DNA from: Alviniconcha marisindica
Lineage: Eukaryota > Mollusca > Gastropoda > Provannidae
Direction: 5' to 3'
DNA length: 64,000 bases
Assembly (NCBI GenBank): GCA_018857735.1
Contig: JABMCL010002504.1
Span: 256,770 to 320,769 of the forward strand
A program made the translations under genes and the position numbers. Below the pieces are notes generated by a model. That model had not been told where the DNA came from, searched no databases, and saw nothing but the letters and a program-made list of their open reading frames with translations. The stretch's first letter is position 1. Every line of letters begins with the position of its first letter. Shown one piece after another: positions 9,901-18,800 of the stretch.

Positions 9901-12663
9901 AGAGCTTATTTTTCACTTATGCATTTGAGAACCAAGTCAAAGTGACGATAAATTTCTTTGTTCTTTTTACATTATCTGACAGTGCATACGAAAAAACATG
10001 AAGTGCATGCATGTATGCATTTGTGCGCATGCATGTGTGCATGTTTGTGTGCACCTGTGCATGCCTGTGCAAGTGTCTACATATGGCAGACAGAGTGAAA
10101 AAGAGGAGGGAGAGTGTGTGAGAAAGAGAGAGACATGTATACACAAACAGGAATGGGGTCAGGTGGGGGGTTATTACAACCGCATGATTCCTAAAATATC
10201 TTACTTGCTGATTTTTTTAAAAATTGACCACAGCTGCCAAATTAGAGCGGTCAATTTGTACAAAACTTTGCAGCCTCAAAATCTGACAAGGTCATGTACA
10301 TATAATAGTGGAAATAAAGCCTTGGGTATCTGTACATCAAAATTCCACTTTGTCAAACAACTTTGCAAATTAAAAATGGAAAAATAAAGAATTGCCCATG
10401 GTAATGGTGGTTCTCCAAAGATCAATTTTATTTTGACTAGTTTTAGCACCATGTATCACCTGCATGTATTTGTGCACCTTCATTTATGAAGATCAGTACA
10501 TGAAGCAGTCAATGATTTACTTGGGTGCAACATCTATGTTCCATGTATTCTCAACCACAAGCATGTCCAAACACTGCATCTTTTGCATATCATGATGTAC
10601 TTCTGCAAATTAATGCCATAAAGTACTTCTGCAAGTGAATAATGTTCCAGTACTGATCAGCATTAGAGGTTAAAAATTATTGATGTATCATGCTAAATCA
10701 AACAGGATAGTTGACTACCCCTTGGTTTGACATGCTCATCCAAACATGTATAAATTCTGCAAGTTAAGACTCCCCCAAGTCTTCAACATTCCTTCTGACA
10801 CCCCAGTGCTAACCGAAATAAAACCAGATAATTTTTTATTGATCATCATTATTATGTTACTGTATCATCTGTCTTACTGATACATAAAAAAGGGGTTTAC
10901 TCTGAAAACCGGCATATGTTTTGTGCTGTCTAATTAAGGTTTACTCGGAAAATCTCCATGTTTTGTCTCATTAAAATCAGTGTTCTTTTTAACCTTGTGT
11001 CTCTGGATCTCCCCTAAGGGAGACTGTGGCTCTTCATGCTTCTGCAATGCTTATATACAGTAATGAATAATAAGTCTTTTTCTAGCTTCCTCTGCAAACT
11101 CAAATGGTTAAGCCATTCTCAATTCACATTTTTCAGATCAATTTAGCGACATACATTGTGACCCTGATTTAATTATTATTAATACCTTCTGACACTGATT
11201 TAATTAATATTAATAATACCTTCTGCTGAAGCCATATCAAGGTCATCCATAACTCAGTGCACACCAGAAGCCAGTCCCATTTTTTTTAAATAACAAGACT
11301 AACAGTAACACAGAATGTATTATTCAGATGTTCACTTACACACAAGCAAAACACTTTTCAGCAGTCATGCATGGATAAGGCCTATGTTGAAAAAGATCTT
11401 CATTTAAGCTATTAGCATTACTGCAAAAAGTTTTACACAGAGTGTGAATGAAATTCACACCCTACAGTCTTGTCAAAGACAGGTGTCTGTTTTTGTTTGT
11501 TTTTAATATTTTTTTTCAGAAGGTCATTTCTTTCTTGGTGCTTTACATCCATGGAGGCGAGATGGCCTATTAGGGACGGAGACAGAGTGGGAAGGGGCCG
11601 ACAGAGTGAAGGCTCGACCGCGGAAACCGCCCGAAAAAGACAGGAGAGACCGTGGACTGCCGCCAGAACAATGGAAGTGTTAGGCGGTGTCCCCTCGCCA
11701 TTGCCCAGCGACTTGTGCACTGCGCAACTGCTGTTTCAACTGCTGTGCCTGGCCAGAGTCACAAAGACAATGTCCGTCGCACTGCTGTTGACGAACAACT
11801 TGGACAACTCAAGCAAAGGAAGTCCAATTTTCTTAGCCCAGCTCCACCTCCCTACTCATGATCTCTTCTGGGCTAAGTTGAGGGTCCAGCTCCACCTCCC
11901 TCCTCTAAGAGATCTTGATCTTTTGATCTCGCCTGGTACCCTGTCGGGAAGGTCAGGTGGCTCACATTATTTATAGTCACAAGCAGGCTCAGCTGCTGCA
12001 TTGATTTTCTGGCAGCTCTCTGCTACTGCTAGTGCCTGTTTCTCCACACACAAAAAGCACAAACTTCTTCTCTGTCTGTGTCAATAGTCAGTAAACTCTA
12101 CTGAAATCTTCCGTCATTTTCCTGAGAAATGTCACCATTACATCACCTGTTCCCATGATTTTGTTTAACCTTGTATTCAACCTTTCATTCGCTGGGTACA
12201 TTGTGAAGAACAGCTAGCCAATAAAACACCTGCACAGCTGAGCGCTAGCAATGACACTACAAGATCAAGAGAACAGTAACTACAGACTCTTACATGGATA
12301 GGATATACAGTAACTGGATAGCTACAAGCACAGGATGCAAAGTACAAAGGAAAGGCATATGCACTGATGCATAAAAAGGTCACTAATTGTTATGAATACA
12401 AAGCGGGTCAAAATATAATGGCTGCACATTCAAAAGGGGTACAGCTACAAGTGAAAGACTTGAGGTGTGTGCTGGCAATCTGCCACAGTGAGTCTGCTTG
12501 CGAATGGAAAACAGAGCTACAGATTTATATTATATGATCTATAGAAGTGATCAATAAGAATAACATAATATGAAAATTCATGCTTTTTACCAAACTGTTG
12601 CTTTCTGCAGGCAAAGGCAGCAAATAGTTTGGTATTCCTTGCCACAAACTGAAGGGAAGACAT
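1456..12663 (-). CDS. HIBADH: 3-hydroxyisobutyrate dehydrogenase, mitochondrial (whole gene, 8 coding exons)
   Basis: Oxidises 3-hydroxyisobutyrate to methylmalonate semialdehyde with NAD+ in the mitochondrial matrix (valine catabolism). I join minus-strand exons 12663-12591, 9815-9660, 9074-8957, 8297-8176, 7756-7623, 7149-7073, 4655-4499 and 1614-1456. They total 996 bp, so 331 residues plus a stop, close to the usual length of about 336, and every splice phase fits. Residues 1-24 look like a presequence (basic, hydroxylated, no acidic residue). The Rossmann motif GLGNMG is at 41-46, the substrate motif DAPVSGG at 151-157, and the catalytic lysine with its partner asparagine lies in AAKICNN (Lys204, Asn208). 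The C-terminal helical domain ends [13 protein letters not shown]. An AG just 5' of the ATG suggests an upstream 5'UTR exon. Five exons sit next to decayed copies of their own edges. Family identity is secure; the start exon is inferred. Confidence 0.96.
1671..2420. repeat. Degenerate tandem copies of HIBADH exon 8 with its acceptor
   Basis: At least five copies (about 1671-1745, 1779-1870, 1918-2000, 2033-2100, 2330-2405) share with exon 8 the stretch GGGGTGGGGGACTTGGTGGC and the flanking GTCCTGTAACAACAG, which is the acceptor on the minus strand. (GAT)n tracts separate them. All copies carry substitutions or length changes that break the reading frame, so I treat them as pseudo-exons. Confidence 0.88.
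2419..2495 (+). repeat. G-rich tract, G-quadruplex prone
   Basis: Nearly uninterrupted runs of G separated by single T, A or C (many runs of more than four G). On the HIBADH transcript this is C-rich. It could form quadruplex on the plus strand. The run lengths may also be unreliable in the assembly. Confidence 0.75.
2553..2832. repeat. 70-bp tandem repeat, four copies
   Basis: Units start at 2553, 2623, 2693 and 2763 with GGTGGCTGTGG. Part of the unit (GGTGGCTGTGG..ATGCTCTGGGCC) resembles the exon-8 copies upstream, so this looks like a secondary amplification of one pseudo-exon unit. Confidence 0.93.
2870..3345. repeat. Degenerate tandem array of about 70 bp, about six units
   Basis: Units carry GGGGTGGTC, then CTATGATGACAT, then GAAGGGGCAGTTTCTGAAA. 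One unit is inverted in the left arm at 2244-2310. The array ends inside the right arm of the inverted repeat. A fragment of the dispersed 'TTGGTGTTTTACGCCCAGTC' repeat interrupts it at 2986-3030. Confidence 0.85.
3588..3790 (-). pseudogene. Partial duplicate of HIBADH exon 7 with donor and flanking intron
   Basis: The segment 3719-3790 read on the minus strand encodes [20 protein letters not shown] and a final Lys, then GTAGGA. That is 21 codons in frame with the same donor as exon 7 (4499-4655). The flanking intron sequence is duplicated too (the AAATGATTCATAGTGATT stretch). The 5' part of the exon, with the conserved NMSSGR motif, is missing, and an ATT repeat lies there instead. It cannot replace exon 7 unless a cryptic acceptor is used. 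Confidence 0.85.
3963..4080. repeat. (CA)n microsatellite
   Basis: Long CA run, interrupted near 4017 and 4052. Other CA/TG runs lie at 6912-6960, 9590-9615, 13303-13320, 20803-20835, 20848-20866, 35460-35485, 36814-36900, 55862-55885 and 56969-56995. Confidence 0.98.
4268..4490. repeat. Two tandem copies of the exon-7-flanking intron segment
   Basis: Copies at about 4268-4375 and 4380-4490 share ATCACCATCATTGCCAGAG and TGGTCTTTCCTC.. with the 3588-3720 copy. The 4380 copy continues into functional exon 7. Confidence 0.88.
4499..4655 (-). CDS. HIBADH: HIBADH coding exon 7
   Basis: Encodes [20 protein letters not shown] through [20 protein letters not shown] to FGTALMVK. The NMSSGRCWS and GGFGT motifs are strongly conserved in the C-terminal domain. 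The acceptor is TTTGCGGTCAG and the donor GTAGGA. The 3' part of this exon, its donor and about 110 bp of intron are duplicated at 3588-3790. Confidence 0.96.
4696..4910 (+). repeat. SINE-like dispersed repeat, copy 1 (tail part)
   Basis: Shares with 7325-7530 the stretches GCAACAGCCATG, AGTACACCACTT.GTGGAT and GAGCACA.TGAGT..GCT..AGAGCAGAGAA, ending AGC.ATCGATAATAA. It belongs to the same family as the tRNA-headed copy at 14548. Confidence 0.8.
6007..6296. repeat. 37-bp tandem repeat, about eight copies
   Basis: The unit is AGCCAGTTTGATTCAAAGGG followed by AATCTGTCCTGTGTTTG, in HIBADH intron 6. Copies alternate between GATTCAAAGGGAAT and GACTCAAAGGGGAT forms, suggesting a higher-order 74-bp unit at the 5' end. 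Confidence 0.93.
7073..7149 (-). CDS. HIBADH: HIBADH coding exon 6 (catalytic lysine helix)
   Basis: Encodes [20 protein letters not shown] then MNLGM. The Lys and Asn of the KxxNN helix are the catalytic lysine and its substrate-anchoring partner. The acceptor (TTTTACACAG) is repeated in two further 45-bp tandem copies just upstream, and the outermost copy still has an excellent polypyrimidine-CAG. Confidence 0.94.
7149..7284 (-). repeat. 45-bp tandem triplicate containing the HIBADH exon 6 acceptor
   Basis: Units start at 7149, 7194 and 7239 (45-bp steps). On the minus strand each ends at an AG. The first is the functional acceptor (TTTTACACAG); the third reads TTGTTGTTCTGTGCAG and looks at least as strong. 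The exon itself is not repeated. Confidence 0.88.
7270..7530 (+). repeat. SINE-like dispersed repeat, copy 2
   Basis: Starts with TGGTTGTATGGTGTACACAGA, shared with 14811-14835, then the same tail as 4696-4910 ending AAGCGATCAATAATG, with an AT run inside the tail at 7489-7500. The tRNA-like head is absent. Confidence 0.82.
7623..7756 (-). CDS. HIBADH: HIBADH coding exon 5
   Basis: Encodes [20 protein letters not shown], then [21 protein letters not shown]. The TFMVGG-like and CGPVGTGQ strands are family hallmarks at the end of the nucleotide-binding domain. The acceptor is TTGACAG, the donor is GTACAT, and the exon ends in phase 0. Confidence 0.95.
8176..8297 (-). CDS. HIBADH: HIBADH coding exon 4 (substrate-binding motif)
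   Basis: Encodes [20 protein letters not shown] through VDAPVSGG, the substrate-binding loop. Its acceptor lies in the first unit of a 34-bp tandem array that repeats the AG site four times, so the exact 3' splice site was chosen by phase with exon 3 (Gly-Ser-Val-Gln-Lys). Confidence 0.93.
8291..8426 (-). repeat. 34-bp tandem array carrying four copies of the HIBADH exon 4 acceptor
   Basis: TACTGACC begins at 8291, 8325, 8359 and 8393, exactly 34 bp apart. On the minus strand each unit carries a GCATTGA(C/T)AG acceptor followed by GTCAGTA. Only the copy adjoining exon 4 leads into coding sequence. As 34 is not a multiple of three, use of an outer acceptor would shift the frame. Confidence 0.93.
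8672..8956 (-). pseudogene. Three degenerate copies of the 3' half of HIBADH exon 3 plus donor
   Basis: The donor string ACCTAC (GTAGGT on the minus strand) recurs at 8681, 8767 and 8857, before the functional one at 8951 (steps of 86, 90 and 94). Each is followed by exon-like sequence matching GAATTCCTGATGCAC..ACCTCCAGCAC..GGTAACATGG. The copies differ in length and shift the frame (the 8857 copy has two extra bases relative to exon 3). Confidence 0.88.
8957..9074 (-). CDS. HIBADH: HIBADH coding exon 3
   Basis: Encodes [20 protein letters not shown] and then the [12 protein letters not shown] segment. The VTMLP strand is diagnostic of beta-hydroxyacid dehydrogenases. The acceptor is CCAACAG and the donor GTAGGT. 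Three degenerate copies of its 3' half with the GTAGGT donor lie on the low-coordinate side (near 8681, 8767 and 8857), and degenerate copies of its 5' half lie at about 9130-9300. Confidence 0.93.
9110..9460 (-). pseudogene. Degenerate copies of the 5' half of HIBADH exon 3
   Basis: Sequences matching ATGCCACCTCTTGTGGTGAG and GCAGCCAAAGTGGCACCTGTT (exon 3 and its acceptor) recur with many differences at about 9146-9200 and 9217-9290, and more weakly to about 9450. Together with 8672-8956, the functional exon is flanked on both sides by broken copies of its nearer half. Confidence 0.75.
9660..9815 (-). CDS. HIBADH: HIBADH coding exon 2 (NAD-binding Rossmann start)
   Basis: Encodes the first beta-alpha-beta unit with [17 protein letters not shown] and then IVYDV, the acidic strand end typical of NAD-binding members of this family. 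The acceptor reads TTGAAACAG. The donor is GTTTGT, a weak 5' splice site compared with the GTAAGN or GTAGGN donors elsewhere in the gene. Confidence 0.93.
11525..11575 (+). repeat. Dispersed repeat fragment (GTGCTTTACATCCATGGA type)
   Basis: Matches, with substitutions, sequence at 15210-15310, 34380-34470 (inverted) and 56160-56310. The family end reads GTTTTACGCCCAGTCA at 2990 and 56183. The GC-rich sequence to 11760 has open frames on both strands, but none resembles a known protein. Confidence 0.6.
12591..12663 (-). CDS. HIBADH: HIBADH coding exon 1 (mitochondrial presequence)
   Basis: The ATG is at 12663-12661 and the donor is GTAAAA. It encodes [14 protein letters not shown] and ten more residues with Arg and Lys but no Asp or Glu, as expected for a matrix-targeting peptide. 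It ends in phase 1, and the next exon completes a Gly codon. The sequence just before the ATG is a pyrimidine-rich AG acceptor, so this is probably the second exon of the transcript. Confidence 0.8.
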
Positions 12664-14547
12664 AGTGAGCCTGTGAACATAAAAACAAACACGTAATATA
12701 TTACCATTGAAGCAAGTTACTGTCAAAAGTTGCAATGATTAGTGAAAATATATAGGTGGTTTTTATTTTATTACTGACATTTTGTCAAGATACATAAACA
12801 CAGAGAAAGACAGACAGACAGTCAGAGACAGGCAGACAGACAGAATAAGTAAAATGGATTGAGACATAATTTCAGTCACAAAGGGTCACCTCAGCATGAA
12901 CAAAGAACAAGATCAAAAAGTCAAAACACAATTTATCAAATCACAAATGAAACTGGATTCACAAAGTGTTCTGACATATATACTGATACACAAAAAGCCA
13001 GCATGTTTAGAAGCTTACTAACATTCTTTTGGCTCTCAAAATGGGAACCTGCATCAACTGCTTTTGACAAAGAGCAAGATGACATTGACAGGGCTCACAT
13101 AAACTGATAATTTCTGGTACTTTACCAGTTAAGATCAGCATACATTTGGAAAAAACAAACAAAACAAACAAATCAGTCGGACACACTGATACTAGCTGCC
13201 ATTTTGTTTGACTGGTTCCTAAACAAACTAAACATTGTTTTTGTTTGTTTGGTCGTTTTTATAACTAAATGCAACAGAGAGAGTGCATGTGTCATTATGT
13301 GTGTGTGTGTGTGTGTGTGTTCTAAATGGGGAAGGGAGCAATGTGTTTGCTAGTAGAGCTCTATTAGTATATATATATCTGTCTAGATGGCCATGTATTT
13401 GACTGGTCACAGTAATTGTGCAACTGGTTTCCATAAACCACTTCCACTACCTTACAGATGTCACACCAGGGTCATGTTTTCAGCTCTATGGGCTCACATG
13501 GAAAACTGAATTAGTCACTCACAGGAGTCACAGGTAAAATTTATCAGAGAGGATTTGGAAACAAACAAAAAAAGAAAACAAATAGATCCCGAATGTAGAA
13601 ACCAATGCAGGAGAAATACATGGCAGAAACATGCATGGCCATATTCTGACCTGACCTGCTCCAGCCTAGAGAGAGCTTTTGACAGTTCTGTGTTCTCAGC
13701 AGACAGGACATTATAATTTCTGCACCCACAGCATCTCTCTGCATTAGACGTAGAGAGAGAGGTGATGATAAGGACTTCTTGAACTCACCCAGTATTCTTT
13801 TGCAAGCCAGGGTACAGTCTTGCTGTCAATAAAGAGACATGGCCAAAAGTTACCTAGAGTAAAACCAGCAGATGATAACAGAAAAAGTAGAAATCAAATA
13901 TCACAAAAAGATGATTGGTGGTCAGTATCACTCACTCAGTTTAAATCATGCAAGTATTCAGGTGTTTACTTTATAATTTATACTTCTTTTTTCCTTCTAT
14001 TTTTTTAGACTTGAATGTGTTTAAGCTCACAGCCATGTCATACAACATCGTTGGGCTGTGGTGCTACCACAGGTAACACAAGTCAAAAGATTAGGTCCAG
14101 TCACTGTTCTGTTTCCTGTGGTATGTGGTGCTGCTTATGTTTGTGTCTTCTTTCTCCACTCCTCTTCCCAGTGCAGATTAAGCATCTCTGGATTCAGTCA
14201 GAATACAAAACAAAAACAAAAAACACTCAGGCACAAGGTCATTCCGCAACGCTGCAGGCACCCGCTGAAACAGGCTGCCAGACACACTCCAAAATGCGGC
14301 AGCTGAAATAATACTAATTTTGTTTTTAACTACCTAGTCACTCGTCAACCTCCTTGTCCCCCTCACTGGATCTCTTCCTGCAGTCCCTCCCATATCCCCC
14401 TCCCAGTTCCCTCCACCCACCATTTGTCCATCATCTTTACCAAGCGCAATGAGCATGTGGGTGTACATGTCCACATAATATGGAGTTAAACTGCACTATA
14501 CACGGGGGCTCTGACACTGATGTACATGTACCCCAGTCATCGAGGGG

Positions 14548-14905
14548 AGGGGATAGCTCAGTGGTTAGAGCACTGGACTAGTGATTGAAAAGCTGCAGGT
14601 TTGAATCCCTGCAGGAGTGAAAAGAAAATTTTCTTCTCCGGGGTCAACTTTCTGTGCTGACTCTTATTTCGGTATCCTTCCACCCCCCATGTTACCGCAG
14701 CAGCACATAAGGATCCCTGTCTTTCTGCCAAAAGTGCAGGTGGCAGGTTACAGCTAAACACGCATACACCTTACGTATATGGTTTTGCCTGAAGTGTCAA
14801 GTGACATGGTGTATGGTTGTATGGTGTACACAGAACTTGCACTGAAATGGCAGCAGTTTCATGTGGCACTAGCCATGCCAGCGCTGTAAGTAAACAACCA
14901 TAAAA
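14548..14905 (+). mobile_element. tRNA-derived SINE, head plus tail
   Basis: The head has an RNA polymerase III A box TAGCTCAGTGG (14554-14564) and B box GGTTTGAATCC (14598-14608) at tRNA spacing. The T arm stem GCAGG/CCTGC pairs, but the acceptor stem does not, so it is not a working tRNA. The tail (GTATGGTTGTATGGTGTACACAGA..GCAC.AGCCATG) matches the copies at 7270 and 4696. It lies in the intergenic spacer. Confidence 0.85.
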
Positions 14906-15164
14906 AGAGTTTATGACCCCTGGTTACACGCGCTGACTACAATTAAAGTACAATACAAAACTTGCATATTATGCAAAATTCAGACTGCATGAGGAGCAAC
15001 TTGCTGAGTATTGGTATAGGTAATTAAACAGTTTTGAAAACAAAAGGAGTTGTTGTTTTTTCCTTGCAAGAAATCGTTCGATGACGACCGACAGAAAGGG
15101 CCACAAATAAACATAAGTGAAGCATACATGATGATGATGATGATGAAGTGATGCTTAATGTCCT

Positions 15165-15310
15165 CAGATGCCAGTTGACTTATTAGGGACAAGTTGTGAC
15201 CAATGCCGAAGCATGGTGCAATAAATCTTTACGTCCACGGAAACCAGAAGGCTCGTTAGGACGGACAGCCCAGGACGGCCACCTCGACTCTCACACAGCT
15301 CCTGAACTAT
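15165..15310 (+). repeat. Dispersed repeat copy
   Basis: Matches 34380-34470 in reverse orientation (AGGAGCTGTGTGA.AGTC.AGGTGGCC, CCTGGGCT) and 56160-56310 in the same orientation (GGACGGACAG.CCAGGACG.CCACCTC). It is probably a short interspersed family of this genome. Confidence 0.78.
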
Positions 15311-15813
15311 GAAGTGAAGCATACACATAAAAAGCGAGTGCGACTGTGACCTCGTTGGGTCAAATGGGTGGTGTCCTTTTCGGCCTTTACAAGCCAATCA
15401 AATTACAGACTGTAACTAAGTGAAAGTATGCAACTTTGACAAATATTGCTTGGCACACAAGCAAACTGCCATCCCTGCTGCTCGCTTTCTTTTCGCAGAA
15501 GTGCAATTTTGTCATATTTTACCTTGATGTAGGTAACAAAAGAAAACAGAATGTAGCTTGTCCCGGACTTAAGATAGCAATCAAGGGAACGTTACTCAAT
15601 ACATTTTGTTTTCAGAATTCTTTCCCTTAGCTCAAAGGAAGGCACAATTTCATTGGATGGTCTGTAATATTCTGACAAATCAACGAAGGTGTTACAGCGG
15701 CAGCTTGGTATGAGGGAAGTCGTCTACCCGAATGTCGATGCGGAGGTTTACGTAACAGAAGATCATACTGCCCAGTTTTGCGTAAAGACTCGACTGACAG
15801 TTATTGAGAAACA

Positions 15814-15852
15814 ATGGCCTCAGTGTTCACACACAACACGCTTCAGCCACAG
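15814..15852 (+). CDS. YME1L1: YME1L1 exon 1 (start)
   Basis: ATG in a good context (ACAATGG), encoding [13 protein letters not shown] then donor GTAATC. Joined in phase 0 to exon 2 it gives ..[12 protein letters not shown], which parallels the N-terminus of vertebrate YME1L1. No other ATG upstream of exon 2 fits better. Confidence 0.8.
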
Positions 15853-18800
15853 GTAATCGGTGATCTCAAATTTATGATCATTGGAATCTAAAAAAGCGTT
15901 GAAGGCTTTCATCTTCGACACATGTTTGCGGAGGAAACTACCAGAAACAAATCTACTGCGTGATGCGATACGTTTTATAGTTTCTTTCCAGAAAAACAAA
16001 GTAATCGGCATCTACACTTGTTTTAGAGTTGTTGTTTTTTAGAAGTATTTGTAATGTGAATGATCTAAGAAACAAATGTCCTGTGATTCTGATACTTTGA
16101 CAATGACAGGTTGCCGATCCCGCAATACTGATACTGTGATAGTTGATGCAATCCTTATGGTTGCCAAAAGAGCGTCCTAGCTGTGCTGTATTTTGACGAT
16201 GGGGCAGCAGCTAGAGTGGGTTTGACTATCCGTTGAGTAGAATGCGATGCCTTTCCAGTTCTCGTAAATTAAGGCTCACACTCGCCTTGTTTACACAGCA
16301 CATAGTAAAGTTGTTCCGTTCATGAAACCCCCCACCTTCCTATGTGTGCCAAGTGGTATGCAGACTTTCTTGTGGTATGCAAGTTGGAAGCACACATGGG
16401 CTAATGTATAATATAGAGTGTAATATTAATAGCATAATAATCAGAATGATCATTCATGGCTGCTTGTAAACTAATTGAAAATGAACACTGATCACACTGA
16501 CTGGGGGCCAACTTGTTTTCAAAAGCTCTACTGGTTTGGGAGAGTTTTCAGAAAGAAGTATGGTGTGCCAAAGTGACTGGAGAATGAACAGCTTGCATGC
16601 TCTGCAAAAGTGCAAGTGCTGCCTTTTTCCACTTTTTGATTGACTCACTGACTGTGTATCACTTAGACTGAAATTGCACTTTTTGTGATGACACTGCTTG
16701 ACAGCCAGTATTGTAGTACAGTGTAACAGTACTAGTTAAATACTAGTACTGTAGTAGTAATAGTACTTACTTAGTGTTAATAGTGCAGTAATTGGTCAAC
16801 ATTTAAGCTATTGAAGTATTATGGTACATTATTAATATAATATGATACCAAACGTCTGGATGCTGATTGATATTATTATTAATGATAATATAGTTATGAC
16901 ACAAAGAAATTGAGCACTGTCTCATTATAACAACAGCTGAAATCACAAGAAACTAAACAGGCAAGACCTATAAAATATATTACACACACACACTATGGCA
17001 CATCAGTCAGCTGAGATAATTTAAGAACATGTTGTGGGTTTTGTGTTTTGTTTTTTTTGGGGGGGGGGGGGGGGGGTTGTTAGCAGTTGTAGGTTTTAAG
17101 CAGATGGGTCACAGAGCAGTTTTAAATGCAGTGGCTGACTGTTTAATTCTGAAATTTTGCAAGCATACCTTGACTGGCAAAACAGCACCCCAAAAAAGTA
17201 AAATCTGTTAGTGTGATTGTTTCAGCCAAGATGGTCAGGAGGAATAAGACCATTTTTATCATATATTAAGTCAGCATCAATACTGTTTCGCTTTCAGGTG
17301 TTGGCAGCAGTTTCACAGTTGTCGTCCCTGTTCAATGGGCTGAGGACTTTGTCCCATTCTTCGTCTGGACGGCCGCACAGGAAGAAAGAACCAGCAACAG
17401 CCAGTGATGCATCAGGTTCAACAGAAGATCAGCAGACAAAGTCATCAGCAGAGGAGTTCTTCTTTTCCACACAGCTGGTGAGAGCTGTTGTATCGATTGC
17501 TAAGACTGTAAGAGTGATCATTTCACTTCACATAAATTGATCAACAAGTTTTTGAAGCCTGTTTGTATTACTTGTACAAGATTGTGAGTTAATGTTTTAG
17601 TTTTTACCACTCAGAATATTATCAAATATGATTGCAATGAATTTAAAAATAAATAGAGGAAATGTAGCATATACAGGTATTAAATATATATAAACTTTTG
17701 GAGTTTATCAAATAAAATAATGTTTGTCTGATGGTGCTGAGGCTTCTTTAGTTCTAATTTTATTTATAGTATTAAAATTTAAATAACATAACAATAATTG
17801 TTCCTCCACCTCTACCCCCTCCAAGATGATTGGAAGAGTTCCTACTCAGTCATTGTGCTCACTGCGTTAGTATACTGTATAGTTTTTGCAAGCGATAGAT
17901 TAATTCCAGTGATCATATTACAGTTTGTACTTTGTACTTGTATATGTGCACAAGAAAAGAGGACAGAGGTACTAGAAAATAAAGTTGACAGGATGTGAGT
18001 GAGTAATACATTTTTTGAATGAACACATGTGAAGTCATCCACCAGTGAAGGGAGAAGGCAGTGCTGCTCTTCGTTCCTGAGAAATTTGACTTTCAGTGTG
18101 ATTTGTGACAAGATGTTGAACATTACACATTACAACAAGCCCACATCACTGTGCTGCTAATCATGCAGTTAACTGTGAAAACCCAACTGATCTTACAAGA
18201 TGTGATCCACATGAGTATTACCAAGTAAACTGTTGTTGTTCTGTGTCACACAGAACAGCATGCTACACATAGTTTGTTGAAAAACATAACGTTCAACATA
18301 CAGCCAATCTTGAACATTTTTAAATGAATAAAAAGCAACACATTTTGAAATATAAAAAGTTATTCTTTAATAGAACAATATGTGACAAGGAAGATTTGAT
18401 GATTTTTTCTGTCTCAAATTTAAGCTTTCTTGACATAAACAGCAAATGATGTAAGAAATATATTACAATATCGTACATTACTATTTCAACAAGATGTACA
18501 ATGCTGTTTGTTTCTTGATGAAAATGATAAATCAGTAACTTTTTATTACTGTAGAGTGTAAAGACATAACTATTTCCATGTGAACAGTTTTTGCTGCATT
18601 AATTTTGTTGTAGAGGATAGCATAATGTTAAATAGACGACATGGTACTTTGTTTTTCATAACAAAATAATAATACTTATTATTTAACAAACAAGTAAGTG
18701 TTTTGTAAGAGAAAATGGAGCAAGTAAGAGTGAGTGCAACTTTTGCTGCTTTTGGGTGTCACAGGAAAACACACTGTCATCCCTGCGTTTCTTGGTCATG

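Larger units (their letters stand above)
12664..15813. other. Head-to-head intergenic interval between HIBADH and YME1L1
   Basis: Contains no recognisable exon. It holds a GACAGACAG run (12808-12842), a TG run, the tRNA-derived SINE (14548-14905) and a dispersed repeat copy (15165-15310). The last 150 bp before the YME1L1 ATG are richer in CpG and contain a TTACGTAA palindrome at 15748-15755. They are the best candidate for a shared promoter, by inference. Confidence 0.6.

Noticed and set aside
11470..11976. 168-codon plus-strand frame in the 5' part of HIBADH intron 1
   Set aside because: It overlaps a dispersed repeat, the opposite strand is also open, and composition, not conservation, explains it.
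14551..14622. A functional tRNA gene
   Set aside because: A and B boxes and the T stem are present but the acceptor stem does not pair, and a SINE tail follows.
17217..17297. An upstream start for YME1L1 exon 2 within the same open frame
   Set aside because: The frame has no ATG in this part, a good acceptor lies at 17297, and exon 1 at 15814 gives a family-like N-terminus.
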